This document shows, one piece after another, positions 15,001 to 25,900 of a stretch of 64,000 bases of DNA. The notes beneath the pieces were generated by a model. The model saw only the letters and a list, made by a program, of their open reading frames with translations, made no database searches and was not told the origin of the DNA. Each line of letters begins with the position of its first letter. Position 1 is the stretch's first letter. Origin of the DNA: Euwallacea fornicatus (lineage: Eukaryota > Arthropoda > Insecta > Coleoptera > Curculionidae); assembly GCF_040115645.1 (NCBI RefSeq), contig NC_089542.1, positions 5,208,001 to 5,272,000 on the forward strand, read 5' to 3'. A program made the translations under genes and the position numbers.

Positions 15001-15449
15001 AAAAATCCGGCTTGTTTACAAACACGCCCGCGGTACTAACAGCGCAATAACAACCTTTGAACTTACCAGCAGGAATTGTCTGGACGGGCGATCTTCGAAT
15101 TGCCCGACCTCCTTTGCCTTAGGAAGTCCTGCAGCTTTTGCTTGACCTCCGTGGAGGCCACCGCGCTCTCTTCATGTTTTTCCTTCTTCCTGAGGGCTTC
15201 GAGCTGCTCTCGCTGTCTGATCTCCTGCAGCTGTTTCTGACGTTCCCAGAACTCCTCTAGGTGCCGTCTGAGTTGTTGCTCGTGCTGTTCGGCGAGGTGT
15301 TGTTGCTGCTGGTGGAAGTGCTGCAGCAGGATCTGATGTTGCAGCTGTTGCTGCTTCTTAATCTGCAGGATTTGCTGTTCGAGTTCCCGCTCGGCCGCCT
15401 CGCCGTCGGCCATCCCCTGCTGTTTGTTGTTGGTTATTGCCCAGGACAT
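1..15449 (-). CDS. HDAC4: Class IIa histone deacetylase HDAC4, N-terminal part; continues past the left edge
   Basis: Nuclear-cytoplasmic corepressor that binds MEF2 and silences its targets. Seven coding exons, 5' to 3': 15449-15067, 7153-7086, 3253-3099, 3049-2786, 1293-1121, 574-320 and 47-1 (partial). Phases agree at every junction and give about 448 codons. Visible parts in order: a glutamine-rich coiled coil ending in the conserved ESAVASTEVKQKLQDF; the 14-3-3/NLS segment with LRKTASEPNL and a basic run; a second phospho-site, RPLGRTQSSP; then the start of the deacetylase domain with TGLAYD, the structural-zinc residues (KHACVC, HPEHAG) and RKAT. The catalytic Tyr/Asp/His residues lie beyond base 1. 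The start is the first ATG in the exon (MSWAITNN); an acceptor-like TTTACTAG just upstream suggests a 5' UTR exon, so other N-termini are possible. The first exon is separated from the rest by a 7.9-kb intron. The family match is strong. Confidence 0.95.
4036..5570 (+). mobile_element. Degenerate Tc1-like transposon (about 1.5 kb)
   Basis: The ends are inverted copies: CAGTGGTAGCCACATAAATA on the left and, reverse-complemented, CAGTGGCGGAAATATAAATA on the right, each next to a TA. Between them on the plus strand is a broken Tc1-family transposase. Its length and TA target site fit the Tc1/mariner superfamily. It lies in an HDAC4 intron, opposite to that gene's transcription. Confidence 0.85.
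4304..5330 (+). pseudogene. Tc1-type transposase, inactivated
   Basis: The first 68 codons are open and form the paired-type helix-turn-helix (MGRKQHGVSRFRK, then YSKIAEHLDCSKTKV). Beyond 4510 the frame is broken repeatedly. Recognisable remnants are SDETKINR (first catalytic Asp region), TIKHGGGN, NNPKHTAKIVKDWL and SSDLNPIEN. In the second catalytic block the expected Asp-Asn is Tyr-Asn, and several Trp positions have become stops. It is a fossil with no coding potential. Confidence 0.85.
5892..6960. mobile_element. Foldback (MITE-like) element, 1.07 kb
   Basis: The two ends are long imperfect inverted repeats of roughly 230 bp. The left begins CAGGGTATCCCATAAATG; the right, reverse-complemented, begins CAGGGTGTCCCATTAGTG. 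Both continue with matching stretches such as GATAGTACATTGAAAAA and TGACAGTTA/AACTGTCAAAA. A TA precedes the left end. There is no open reading frame of note. The core contains GTGGCGTA and CGCACGCCACTG motifs also seen in the element at 51278-51989. Probably a non-autonomous mariner relative. Confidence 0.75.
7154..15066 (-). other. Large first HDAC4 intron
   Basis: A 7.9-kb intron between the glutamine-rich exon and the 68-base exon. It is mostly AT-rich and holds no exon I can defend. Two GC-richer islands, about 9900-10115 and 11950-12260, stand out and may be alternative promoters or enhancers. The open stretch at 9908-10102 has no family resemblance and is not called as coding. An (AT)n run lies near 8303-8314. 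Confidence 0.6.
11950..12260. promoter_or_regulatory. GC-rich island with two MEF2-type motifs in HDAC4 intron 1
   Basis: An abrupt GC- and CpG-rich block in an otherwise AT-rich intron, with two perfect YTA(A/T)4TAR motifs: CTATATTTAG at 12012-12021 and CTATTTTTAG at 12145-12154. A GACGTC core follows at about 12160. That such a block is an intronic promoter or enhancer is inference; no TATA/initiator pair is convincing. Confidence 0.35.
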
Positions 15450-17764
15450 CAGTACCCGACACTGAACCGCACCACCACCGATAGGAAACACTGTACACTA
15501 GTAAAAAAATGACACGATGTTAATTAATTCCTGCTGTTGACGAAGTTTATTGTGTCGTGAGGTCATTTCGGTCGCAGTTACGCTCGGATATATGGGTATA
15601 CGTACACGCCGCAGGACTGCGAATAACACAGCAGCGTTGCCGAGTTGCACATATTGATAGAAGTGCCGACAGCGCCGCGCATAGCGAACTACCTTGAATG
15701 TTCTATCTTTGTTAGGCAACTGAAATACCCACTATTTTCTTCTCTTTATATTATAAAAGTTAGTATGTGGTTCAAATATCAGTGGTGTAACTGAGTGTAG
15801 GGATTTCTCAGGTGACAATCCCAACATCGCCACTCATCATTAGTGCGAACATCATTAGCACGTGCTTAAACTGTTTGTTGTCTTTATCGTTGTCTTCAAG
15901 AAAGGTGTGTTTATTACCTGATTAATGGCAATTAAAAAATAGATATTAACCGTAAATGAAACTATGTTCCGCCATTGCGTCAAGAAACACGCAACTGCAC
16001 TAATACTCCACTTTTTCACTTTTTCTCCTTTTACACAAAACCGGCAATTATTTAATCTGCTCATCTCATCTTTCTTAGAACAGCCTTATCACCTCCAGTT
16101 TGCACCACGTGGCAACCGAGCGCGGAATGTTAAATTGCCAAGGTTGCGGATAAAAATAGAAAATCTTTATTATAAATAAATCCATTTTTCGTAACGATTT
16201 ACAAATAGAGGCTTCGGTAGAGCGTTTCGGGCTTTAAAACTGTGGCGTAGGCTTATTTCGTCTATTTGGGCCCCAGTGCGCTTAAATAGATATCCACCGT
16301 TTATAATTAACTCACGCCGAACGCGATTTCGGCTAAAAATAAATCGGCCCAACATCGAGCGCTTTGTTTCAATCGAACGTGGCGCATTTCAAACAAAATG
16401 TTGTGGTTATACAATTGTTATTGTCCTATAAAAATAAATCTTCAATACGGGCGATACCTAGTTGTTGCATATACCCTTAGATGAGTATTCGGAAGTGATT
16501 TAAACAATAAACCATTGAAAAAATTATTTAAATTACACCGATGCAATTGCATATACATAATAAAATAACTTAATTTCCTCATTTTCATTGTTAGTAGATT
16601 TCTAAAATTTATTGAAAAAATGTCGTAAGTACCTACACTTAACATCAAACTTTTGATGAGAAACCGTATTGAAATTCTTTTAATTCTCCAAATAAACAAC
16701 TGGAAGGAACTAGAATTCTCCGGCCTCATCATACCTCATAATTATTGTCAATGAACCATGATAAATGCAAATATACATAGCTTCAATTTAAATACCATTT
16801 TAAATTAATTCCACGAGAGAAATTTCCTGCAATTTATGGCGAAGAGTGCTGTTAAACTTTATTTTTTTATTTAAACCGAGGCATGGAATATGCACGTATG
16901 GAAAGTGTTTTTTTGCAGAAATATTAAATTTATTTATTTCATTTATTTTCAGTCATAGGACTAAACTAACAGCCATATTTGAAAACTGATGTTCGCGGCA
17001 TCATATTAAATGCCGCTGCCCTTTGTGGTCCTCAAATTAAATAAATAATTACTTCACGAACACACAGACGACCATTATGTCTATATATTATGTGCAATTA
17101 TCAATTATAAATTTTATTTGTATTGATTTTACATCATGTTAATTATCAATCATTTATTATTTTTATAGTAGAAGTATAACTGATACGATATCGATATTTG
17201 CGCCCCTTTCATAAGGACGGTTAGTAAATCAGGATAATAAATATTTCGGTTACGTATTAAATAGAATAATTAGCTAATATTTAATGCTAATTTATTATTT
17301 TCGATATTTTAAATTAATAATTTGACAATGCTTTGTATTTATATTTAAAAGGGTAACAAAAACGTAACATTTCGTCAAAAACTTTTTTTTTTACTTGTGG
17401 CTTGAATAGTTTTATAGTGCTTACTTGTAGTAAATAAATATTAAATTGTTTAGGTAAGATGTTATTTAATTGTAGTATTAACCGTTTGTTCTCGTGTTCA
17501 TTAATTTTAAAATATCATGTATAAATATAGCGTTTTTACACTCAGTGATACACAATTAAATCGTTCTTTCGTACCTTTAATAAGAGCCAATTTCGCGTTG
17601 ATCGAAGTCAACATAATGTCACTGGTCACTGTCAAATTTTCATTCTAACCTTTCTTTTGAAAGTGTGGTTTAATATTTTGCTGGGTTGATAAATTTTGCG
17701 TTAATTAGGCTTCTCTCTTTATTATTTTTACTTTTGTAACTGTTATTACTATAAACAACTAAAA
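15450..17764. other. Region between divergent HDAC4 and UTP23
   Basis: This 2.3-kb stretch separates the HDAC4 start (leftward) from the UTP23 start (rightward) and must hold the UTP23 promoter and probably HDAC4 5' UTR exons. A moderately GC-rich part at about 16080-16390 contains a MEF2-type motif, CTAAAAATAA, at 16333-16342. The segment 16860-17560 is very AT-rich. Short open stretches here have no family resemblance and are not called. Confidence 0.5.
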
Positions 17765-18589
17765 ATGAAAATACGCCGCTATAAGAAAGTAAGTAGAAAC
17801 CTCTCCTTTTATGTTCAAAATTTTGGATTCCGGCAACCTTACCAACTCTTGGCAGATGGAACATTTTGTTTAGCAGCCCTTAACGTAAGTACTCTTCTTT
17901 TCTCTGTACCGTAACAACGTTAAAACCCTCACTTTTTCCTTTAGAACAAAGTCAACTTATCTAATGACCTCCCGAAGTACCTGCAAAGTGAAATAAAATT
18001 CATCACAACTCAATGTGCCATAATTGAAATGGAAAACTTGGGTTCCAAGCTACACGGCGCTCTGGTGATTTTAAAAAACTATGTAGTGCACAAATGTGGT
18101 CATGAGGACAGTGCAATCCCTGCTTTCGAGTGCTTATCAAACATGATATCTAGAGGGAATCCCAATCATTATATAGTGTGCACTCAAGACCGAGATCTGC
18201 AAGATAAAATTAGGAATCTAGTGGCTGCGCCATTGTTGTATTTGCATGTTAAAACACCAGTTTTAGAGCAACCTTCTGAGGTCTCAGTGAAGTGGACAGA
18301 GCATAAAAATGATGGTTTTGGACAACAAGAAGCAGAGAAGATTGCTAAACTCAAAGAATTAGAAGGAGTAGTTACAAATGAAGAAAAAATTAAGAGAAAA
18401 AGAAGAAAAAAGGGGCCGAATCCTTTGTCTTGTAAGAAGAAACAAAAAAAGTCACATGGAGGTATAAGTAAACCAGAGACAAAGTTGAATGTAGAGAAGA
18501 AAAAAAGAAAAAGAGTGAAAATTGCAAAGCATATTAAAGAGGAGATTTTGAAGAGGACTTTTGAGAAATTAAATACTGCTTTAAGTTAA
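17765..18589 (+). CDS. UTP23: rRNA-processing protein UTP23 homologue
   Basis: Small-subunit processome factor of the nucleolus, needed for early 18S rRNA processing. Two exons: 17765-17884 and 17945-18589, phase 0 at the junction, giving 254 residues (human protein about 249). It opens with MKIRRYKK and a PIN-like segment, NFGFRQPYQLLADGTFCLAAL, matching the family. The central block ends FECLSNMISRGNPNHYIVCTQD, and the lysine-rich tail includes GPNPLSCKKKQKK. The PIN fold in this family is considered catalytically degenerate. Oddity: in the family CCHC zinc-finger segment, the place of the first Cys (KCQVRNCPH in the human protein as I recall it) reads NYVVHKCGH, so one ligand seems to be Tyr. 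A compact 60-base intron follows codon 40. Confidence 0.93.
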
Positions 18590-19911
18590 AGGGAACCCTT
18601 TCATTCTGAGAACACATGAATGCATAAACATTGGGTCTAGAAGTTCTCAGGAGATACATTTTTATACCAGATTAAAATAATATATCTTTTTTACAAATGA
18701 GGTTAGTTGACAAAATCATTATTCTTCTCAGTTCAATACCTTTGATAGTGATGGCATAAATGCATTTTATTTGCACCAATTTGTTTCAAAATACAAATAT
18801 TAAATTATTATATTAGGTTAAAGTTTGCTGGAATAGAAATGGAAGGAAGTAAACATATAAGATACCATGTGCCTATCGAACACATATTTATTTGTATATA
18901 AATTGGATTTGCTTATAACCAAGGACCACCTAATAGAGGCAGGCCCTACAGTGAAAAGACCAATAGAAATTGTTAATTATTCTTTGTAATGTTTATTGGT
19001 TATTAAACACTTCTTGTCATATACAGAGCGTTATTACTACATTTCTATACATAATTTTTGTTCATACAATCACTTCTACTGGCAGCTGCCGTTTCAAACT
19101 CCTACCTACATCATTAGACCCGTTGACAGATTATTATTAAAATTGCTACATCTCATATTAATATAATATACATCAGCATATATTTGTTTTTTTTAAATAT
19201 ATTCATAATAAGTTCAATATAATAATTATAATACAATAACATCACATACAAAATTTTAATATGTATAATATTGTAATAAGTAAAGAAAATCACAAGTCTG
19301 TCGTTAGTATTTAACTGTCTAATGCGCTAACGAAAGTGGTGCTGTACCTACAATTTGTGTAAACTTAAAATAAATAGCTAATCAGATAAGCAGTCTTCGG
19401 ATGTATTGTCAGATACTTGATAAAGAAAAAGATGCTGGATTAAAAATTATTATGGACATGAGCACCATTCATAGAAATCTACTACTTACAGCTCTATCTA
19501 AATATACGAAGCTGAAAATAAGTACTTTGATATGTCCAACTCAATCACTATAAACTTTACTACATCACGATAATCCTAATGACTAGATGACACTTGTTTT
19601 GGAAGTTACTCGCTCGTTTTTGATTCGTTAGAGGAACGCAGTTTATATGAAAATGGCGTGGTTTAGGGACTAAAATTGACTTCCCTTTAGTGTTAATTAT
19701 TGGCAGTGGCGTGGTTTAATTCGCACTTGCGTGAACTAGTCAAAGGGCAGTGAGTTTCCGTTGCTTGAAAGCTGGTGATTTGATAGGAGCATAAAAGTAA
19801 CAATTCATCAATTTTGAGCTCTATTGAGAGCTTATGAACAATTGCCAATTACTCGTTGTAAATTAAATCACATAGTTTTTTGGACTTAAGAAATTCTTTC
19901 CTTCACTTCCT
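18590..19911. other. Intergenic 3' region between convergent UTP23 and BCAR3-like genes
   Basis: AT-rich sequence holding the 3' ends of both neighbouring transcripts. No coding exon, RNA gene or element was recognised. Confidence 0.6.
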
Positions 19912-22900
19912 TTACACTTCACTGTTGTTTTGAACATTACAACACTTCTCCGTCATCAATGAAAGAATTTGCTCGAACTTCGCGTGCCTTTCAGAAGCAT
20001 TCGCGAAGCATCCTCTGCTCCCCCACAAGAACTTCAAGTGAAATTCAGTTTTGAACATGTCCAAAGTCAGTTCTTCCATTCGAGCCTCTCCCAGCACGAT
20101 TTCCGCATTCCTCTGGTACATTTGTTGCATCTCAGTATACTTCCTAGCCGTCTGCAAGTGGTTGAGAAGCGTGGTCAAGCCAAAATCTTGTGTGTTTAGT
20201 TCCCATTGGTTTAAGCAACTATTGGCCAGTTGACTCTGGTTCATAGGATTGAGGAAGTCTGGCAGATCCCGCTCAAGGATGAGAATCAGCGGTAATAAGT
20301 GGGGGATTGTTGTGTTTGGGGCTTGGGGATTTGAGCAACTGTTCATGTGTTTCAAGGTGGGCCGCAATTTAGCCTCGAAATTGAAGGCAGAATCGGTGTG
20401 TTTTTGGCGTAGCATGTGCCACGTCGTGTCCAGTTTTTCTACCTAAAAATGGAAACATTTTAAGTGGAAGTTTGTGAATGGAAGTAGTGACGTGCCTGAG
20501 GTAAACACAGGCCTAACATGATCCCGCAGAAACCAAAGAGGTTTCCCAGAGCAGTTTTCGTATCATTTGCCACTTCAATCCATTTATTCAAAGTTTCTGT
20601 TCGTTCTAAGTCATCTGCACAAGTCAGAATGCTAACTGCTACTAAAAGCTTCAAACATTCGGTCCTGAAAATTGCCAACTATTAATATATATATTACATG
20701 GTGTCCCTAAATAGCCATGTCAAACCATATCAATAGTACCCGGATTTGATACTATTTACATGCGTCCTAAATACATACCAGTCAATAGCATTAAGCATCA
20801 ACTCAATGAAATTATAATATACTGAACGTTTCACAGTAGCTGCATTATAAAAGTTAACTTGATATAGAAAGTGCCTCCGCAAAAATGTCAAGAAATTGCG
20901 GATTGTTTCTTGATAATTTATTAGAACAAATGATTTTTTCTTTGATTGGCACAAAAGTTACCTTTTAGTGACACAAAATGTGTAACGTATAACTTACTGT
21001 TGAACCATTAACATCTTTTCATGCAGTAGGCAACGCAATATTTATTTTAAAACTTGAGTATTTAAAAAATCATTAATCTTTTTATTTTCCAACCCTAGGT
21101 ATTTGTTGTAGATATATTTTTTCATTCATATTATATTTAAGGACATTATGTATTTTTTTATCTAACAACCAAACCACCTTTCAATTAAATCCATCCTAAA
21201 CCGAGTCCCATGGGCCAGCGCACAAAGTTCCACTCCTCCACAAAGCCTCGTTTGATAGCTGTCACCCTCATATTTTCCGAACACCAAATCTAAATCTGTC
21301 CTCGTAAGATGATTGGCCAAGATTCGAGATCCCGACTCCGCTAAAGTCATCTTAATACTGCGCAGCGCCTGTCCGTCTAAAGGTTTATTCTCATTGACCG
21401 GTAGAAGCAGCGTTTGAAAATTCTCCAAGTCAAATCTACTACCAAAATCTATATATCGCACTTCTGGAAGCTCCATGAGCTTCTCTTCAATCTCCAAGTA
21501 ATCGATTTGAACGAAGTTCTTTAGTGTTGTTGAAGACTCGGAGGTGGCCATGTTATAACGAGGGTTTTTAATCACCACGCCTTTAGGTGGAAGGTCTAAA
21601 GGGTCCCCTGCAGCTGAGCTTAGGGCTGAGTCGCCTGATCCGTTGCCGGAATCAGAGCCACTTGCATGATATGAGGTCACCCTTTGCAAACTAGGAGGGT
21701 AACTCAGTGTTGCGGACTCTATAGAGTCGGTACGAGGGAGAATTGGCAATCGTGAAGGTTTAGGAGGTGGAGATTCGATTCCCGAGTCGTCAGTTGTGCA
21801 TCGCCGTTCTGCACAGGGAGACAAAGTTGGATCACTAGTTATCCTACAATTTATACAATTAAACCTTTCGAATTTGATAAATTACATTAAAAACTTGCCT
21901 ACAGTGTCTGCCTAAAGTGTTAGCACTATTTGACAAGGTCAGTCTCGTATTATGCGTAGTACGAGGTAAAGAGTGTGTGGAAAACTTCCCACTTTCCGCT
22001 CCTACCGACCTCGTCATCAAAGGAGACTGAATCACTCCGTCGGCACTATTACATTTTTCCTGTGACATGCGATTGGCTTCTGCAGGAGTCAGAGAATGCG
22101 AGCGTTGCTTCTTTGACGGCAGCCTTTGGAGTGAAGAACATGAAAATTTGCCTGGTGGATCTGTGTAGTAATACCTTGGAGCTCCGTCTCTCCTTGTAGG
22201 CGAGCAACTAGGTCGAGAACTCTGCAGAGGGCCGTGTCGGTACTGCATACCGCCAATTGGGGTTGTTGTAGGGGAGGACAGTCGACTAGGAAGGGGAGTG
22301 GGGTATTTACTGGCGTAGAACGAAAGAGGATACATTCGGTTGACTGGAGTTTGAATGCGGGCTTCTGATGCTATGGTTATGGGTTTTCCTGAACCTAAAT
22401 CGCGTTCGATTAGAAGTCGTTTTTCGGTGGCCAATGAATTGCCTTACCGACGTAGAAAGTTATTAAATCCTGAATAGTATCGAACGCTTCGTCTTCAAAT
22501 TGATACTGAATGCGTTCGTAGACTGTATCAGGTTGCAGAAACATCTTATTTATAACAAAATGCAAGGGGTGACCTTTGGTGCGGCAGGTCAATACGTAGT
22601 TTCCAGGCTGTGAGGTGCAGTCTCGGATCTAGAAAAATAATTGAAGGGTTCAGGGCAAAACTCATTTTCTTTTTATTTCGGGAAATCAATAAAAAATTAT
22701 TCTAAAGAAAAAACGAAGACATTGAAACAAATTTTAAGTTTTTTAATTAGATTTGGCTGAGGTATAGTTCAGCAGTTCTTGATTTTCTTTTTACAAAGGC
22801 TTCCAGCTGTACTAATTCAAACATTGAAAGAAAGTTTATAGAACTTCATATCAATACATAAATGTTACTTTGAGCTGAATTAACTTGGACATAATCATTA

Positions 22901-25900
22901 TTAAAATACGTGATGGCTTGATCTGCAATTACTATATGATATAATAAATGCTCACGAATTTCAGTTTTTACGTTTTATTACTGATTAGTATTAAGTGTTA
23001 AAATAACACAAATTAAGATTAAGATTGCAAATCTTTATTGGTACCTAATGAAGACAATGTATTAATTCCTAAATCTATATAATTTAAAGTAGTGATGACT
23101 ATAATCGACCTATATATTTTAAAAATGCAATCGTTTTGGCAATCGAATGATCATTCTAATCTGTATTCGAATACGATATAGTTTTGATAACTTTGTTTCG
23201 TATTCTACACTACCTGAATATGGGGATTGCTTTTTGGAATTTTGTCTATTTAAACTCTTATGCGCCACCAATATACCGACCTATGATTACAGATTTGTTT
23301 AAACTACTGAACTGCTTATACCTTTCTTATGTAGAGTCTTAGATAAAAACAAAAGATATAAAATCCGTGTGAATTGCACTTAGAGCCTACTTTACTACTT
23401 GGGGCAGTAGTTTCGATATAACAGATGTCGGCTTTGTCTAAGTTGATATAATGAAGAAAGATGGCTATATGACCCAGGATAGGTGATGCTAATAGTATTT
23501 TTTTTCAAGTTTGTTAAAATTTGCAGAGTGGCGACAAATAAGAATTTTAACAATAAAGGCAAAGTATTTTATTATACAGAGTGCAACAAATTGCTATCTA
23601 AGTACGGAAATATTAAAAATGAATAGATACGAATTCGTATACGATTAAGTCATGTAAAGTTGATGTTTTATATTATGTAGCGTTTATATGTATGTATGAG
23701 TGAATTCAAATCCTGTATTTATAATAGAATTCTAAGGCGAATATAGAAGAGCAAAACTTGATTAATTTGAACGTAGTCTTAATTCCCATGTTATCATTGA
23801 GAATATATAAAATGATCTCTTTAAATAATATTATCACCTCACGAGAGAAATGTCATTGTTTTACTGAAACAATAATAAAAAAAAGCAGACCAGAGGCTTA
23901 CCAAGAAACACCCGTCCTCCTTCACTATATCCTCAGCTCTAGCCCGAGGGATAGCCCCATGGTACCAAGCATGTGACCGTAGATCCCGGCTATCTAGAGA
24001 TAGCTCCCATTCGAGAGCCTTCCGGAGGTCGGCGGCATTTGCATTAGGATCGGCCGACGTATCCTAAAATAAAAGTTAAGAAAGTTTTTTTCTAGAACTG
24101 TGTATATTTACTACGTAACTTTAAGCGATAGTAAATCTATACTTAAACTAGAGAATAAAAAAATTCCACGGAATTCTAAGCCGTTCAAGTTTTGTCTCAT
24201 TTAATTTCCTTTTGTCAATTATATGTTACATAAGACTAAATATGTCATGGGACGCCATTGATGTTTCATACGTTTGTTTATTACTGATTAGAAGTAAAGG
24301 CTGGATTCGCTCAAAAAAGTATATTTAGTGAATTATGCGTTAACACTCTTATTTTAGGCTTGAAGATAGACCCATACGCATTGCAGATAGATCTTACATA
24401 TGTACATACCTGCGCATAACTTGAGTTAAATAGGTGCGCTACTGAGGTGCAGTTTAAGTTGACGTTAATGCAAGAGTCTCCTAGACTTTTGGGGATTGAA
24501 GGTCCGAAAATGTATCCGGATCTTAAAGGTCAGTGTTGATTTTTTCTCTTTTCGCCCTTCTGATTATGTCTTCTCTGTGAGTATATAGACATATTTATGG
24601 AGCCTCTTCACAATTGTTTATAAAACTTTTTTGATTTAGAAGAGATTATCCCTTCTAAGAAACGTCCAACATGTAGAGACCATCTTACCGTTATATTGGC
24701 AGAATTCTTTGGTACATCTATTTTGGTATTTTTATCCTGCACGGGTTCCTGCGTTGGCATGCAAGGAGACTCAATGTCGTCCATGCATACAAGTTTTACA
24801 GCAGGTTTGGCAGTAGCTGCAGTTATACAGGTAAAAATACCAAAACAATCTTAATGAATTTCAATTCTTAACTAAAACTTGTTAGATTTTTGCCCATGTG
24901 TCCGGTGCGCACGTAAATCCCGCAGTATCAATTAACGCCTTGATTTTAAACCAAATCACCTGGTATTACTTTCCCAGTTACTTTATAGCTCAAGTATTGG
25001 GATCCCTTGCTGGGGCTGGTCTTTTTTATGTAAGTCCCCCTTTCGAGATGGTTTTTGATTTGATTACAGCAATTTTAAGATTGTGACTAAAAGGGAGTAT
25101 TTGGGTATTCAAAGCAATGGTCATGGGATGTGCGTGAATTCGCTTAGTGACTACATATCACCTTTACAGGTAATTACTATGAGATTTGAGTAGGCACAAA
25201 CCTGCATTTTTTGATGAGTTTTAATGTTTCAGGGTTTTATGGTGGAAATTTGCCTTAGCATAATCCTCAACTTAGCAATCTGTGCATCATGGGATGCTCG
25301 TAATTCTAACAAATTGGACTCTGTTTCGTTGAAAATTGGTCTCCTCGTTGTGGTACTCAATCTTGGAGGCGTAAGTGATTCTTTTGTTAGTAACATTCTC
25401 TAGAAATCTTCTTCGAAAGTGGATCTCGCAATATTGTACTATGTTTCATATTTAATGTCATTTTAATTAAAGCAATTTCGGTATAATTAAAAATCAGCAA
25501 AAGGTATAGCAGCAATAGAGTAAAATATTTCTTTCCCTATGGAAATTGATATGCAGAAAAGAGAGAGGAAAGAATGAGCATTGGCGAAGTAGAATCTTTT
25601 CAGATTACTACGTTTTGATGGAGTATTGAAACTGCCGAATATTGACAATTTGGCGAAGATATATTATTATAAACATCTGCAATGAGTATAAAAAAAATTA
25701 ATTTAGCAATATTACTCATTTATTTTGTATATCAAGTTGAAGAGAAAAAAATTAGTGAACATGTCTTGACTTAAACTGTAATGTTCACTGAAAATAGTGT
25801 AATGTTGTTTTTATCTAATTGAACGCAACTTTCTTACCAGCAACTTTAATTTTACGAAATTTTGATCCACAAAACCCTTACAAGAAATAATGGACATTTA

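Noticed and set aside
15261..15512. Leucine-rich plus-strand open frame opposite the HDAC4 glutamine-rich exon
   Set aside because: It is the reverse reading of CAG/CTG-rich coding sequence (Gln codons read as Leu). A shadow.
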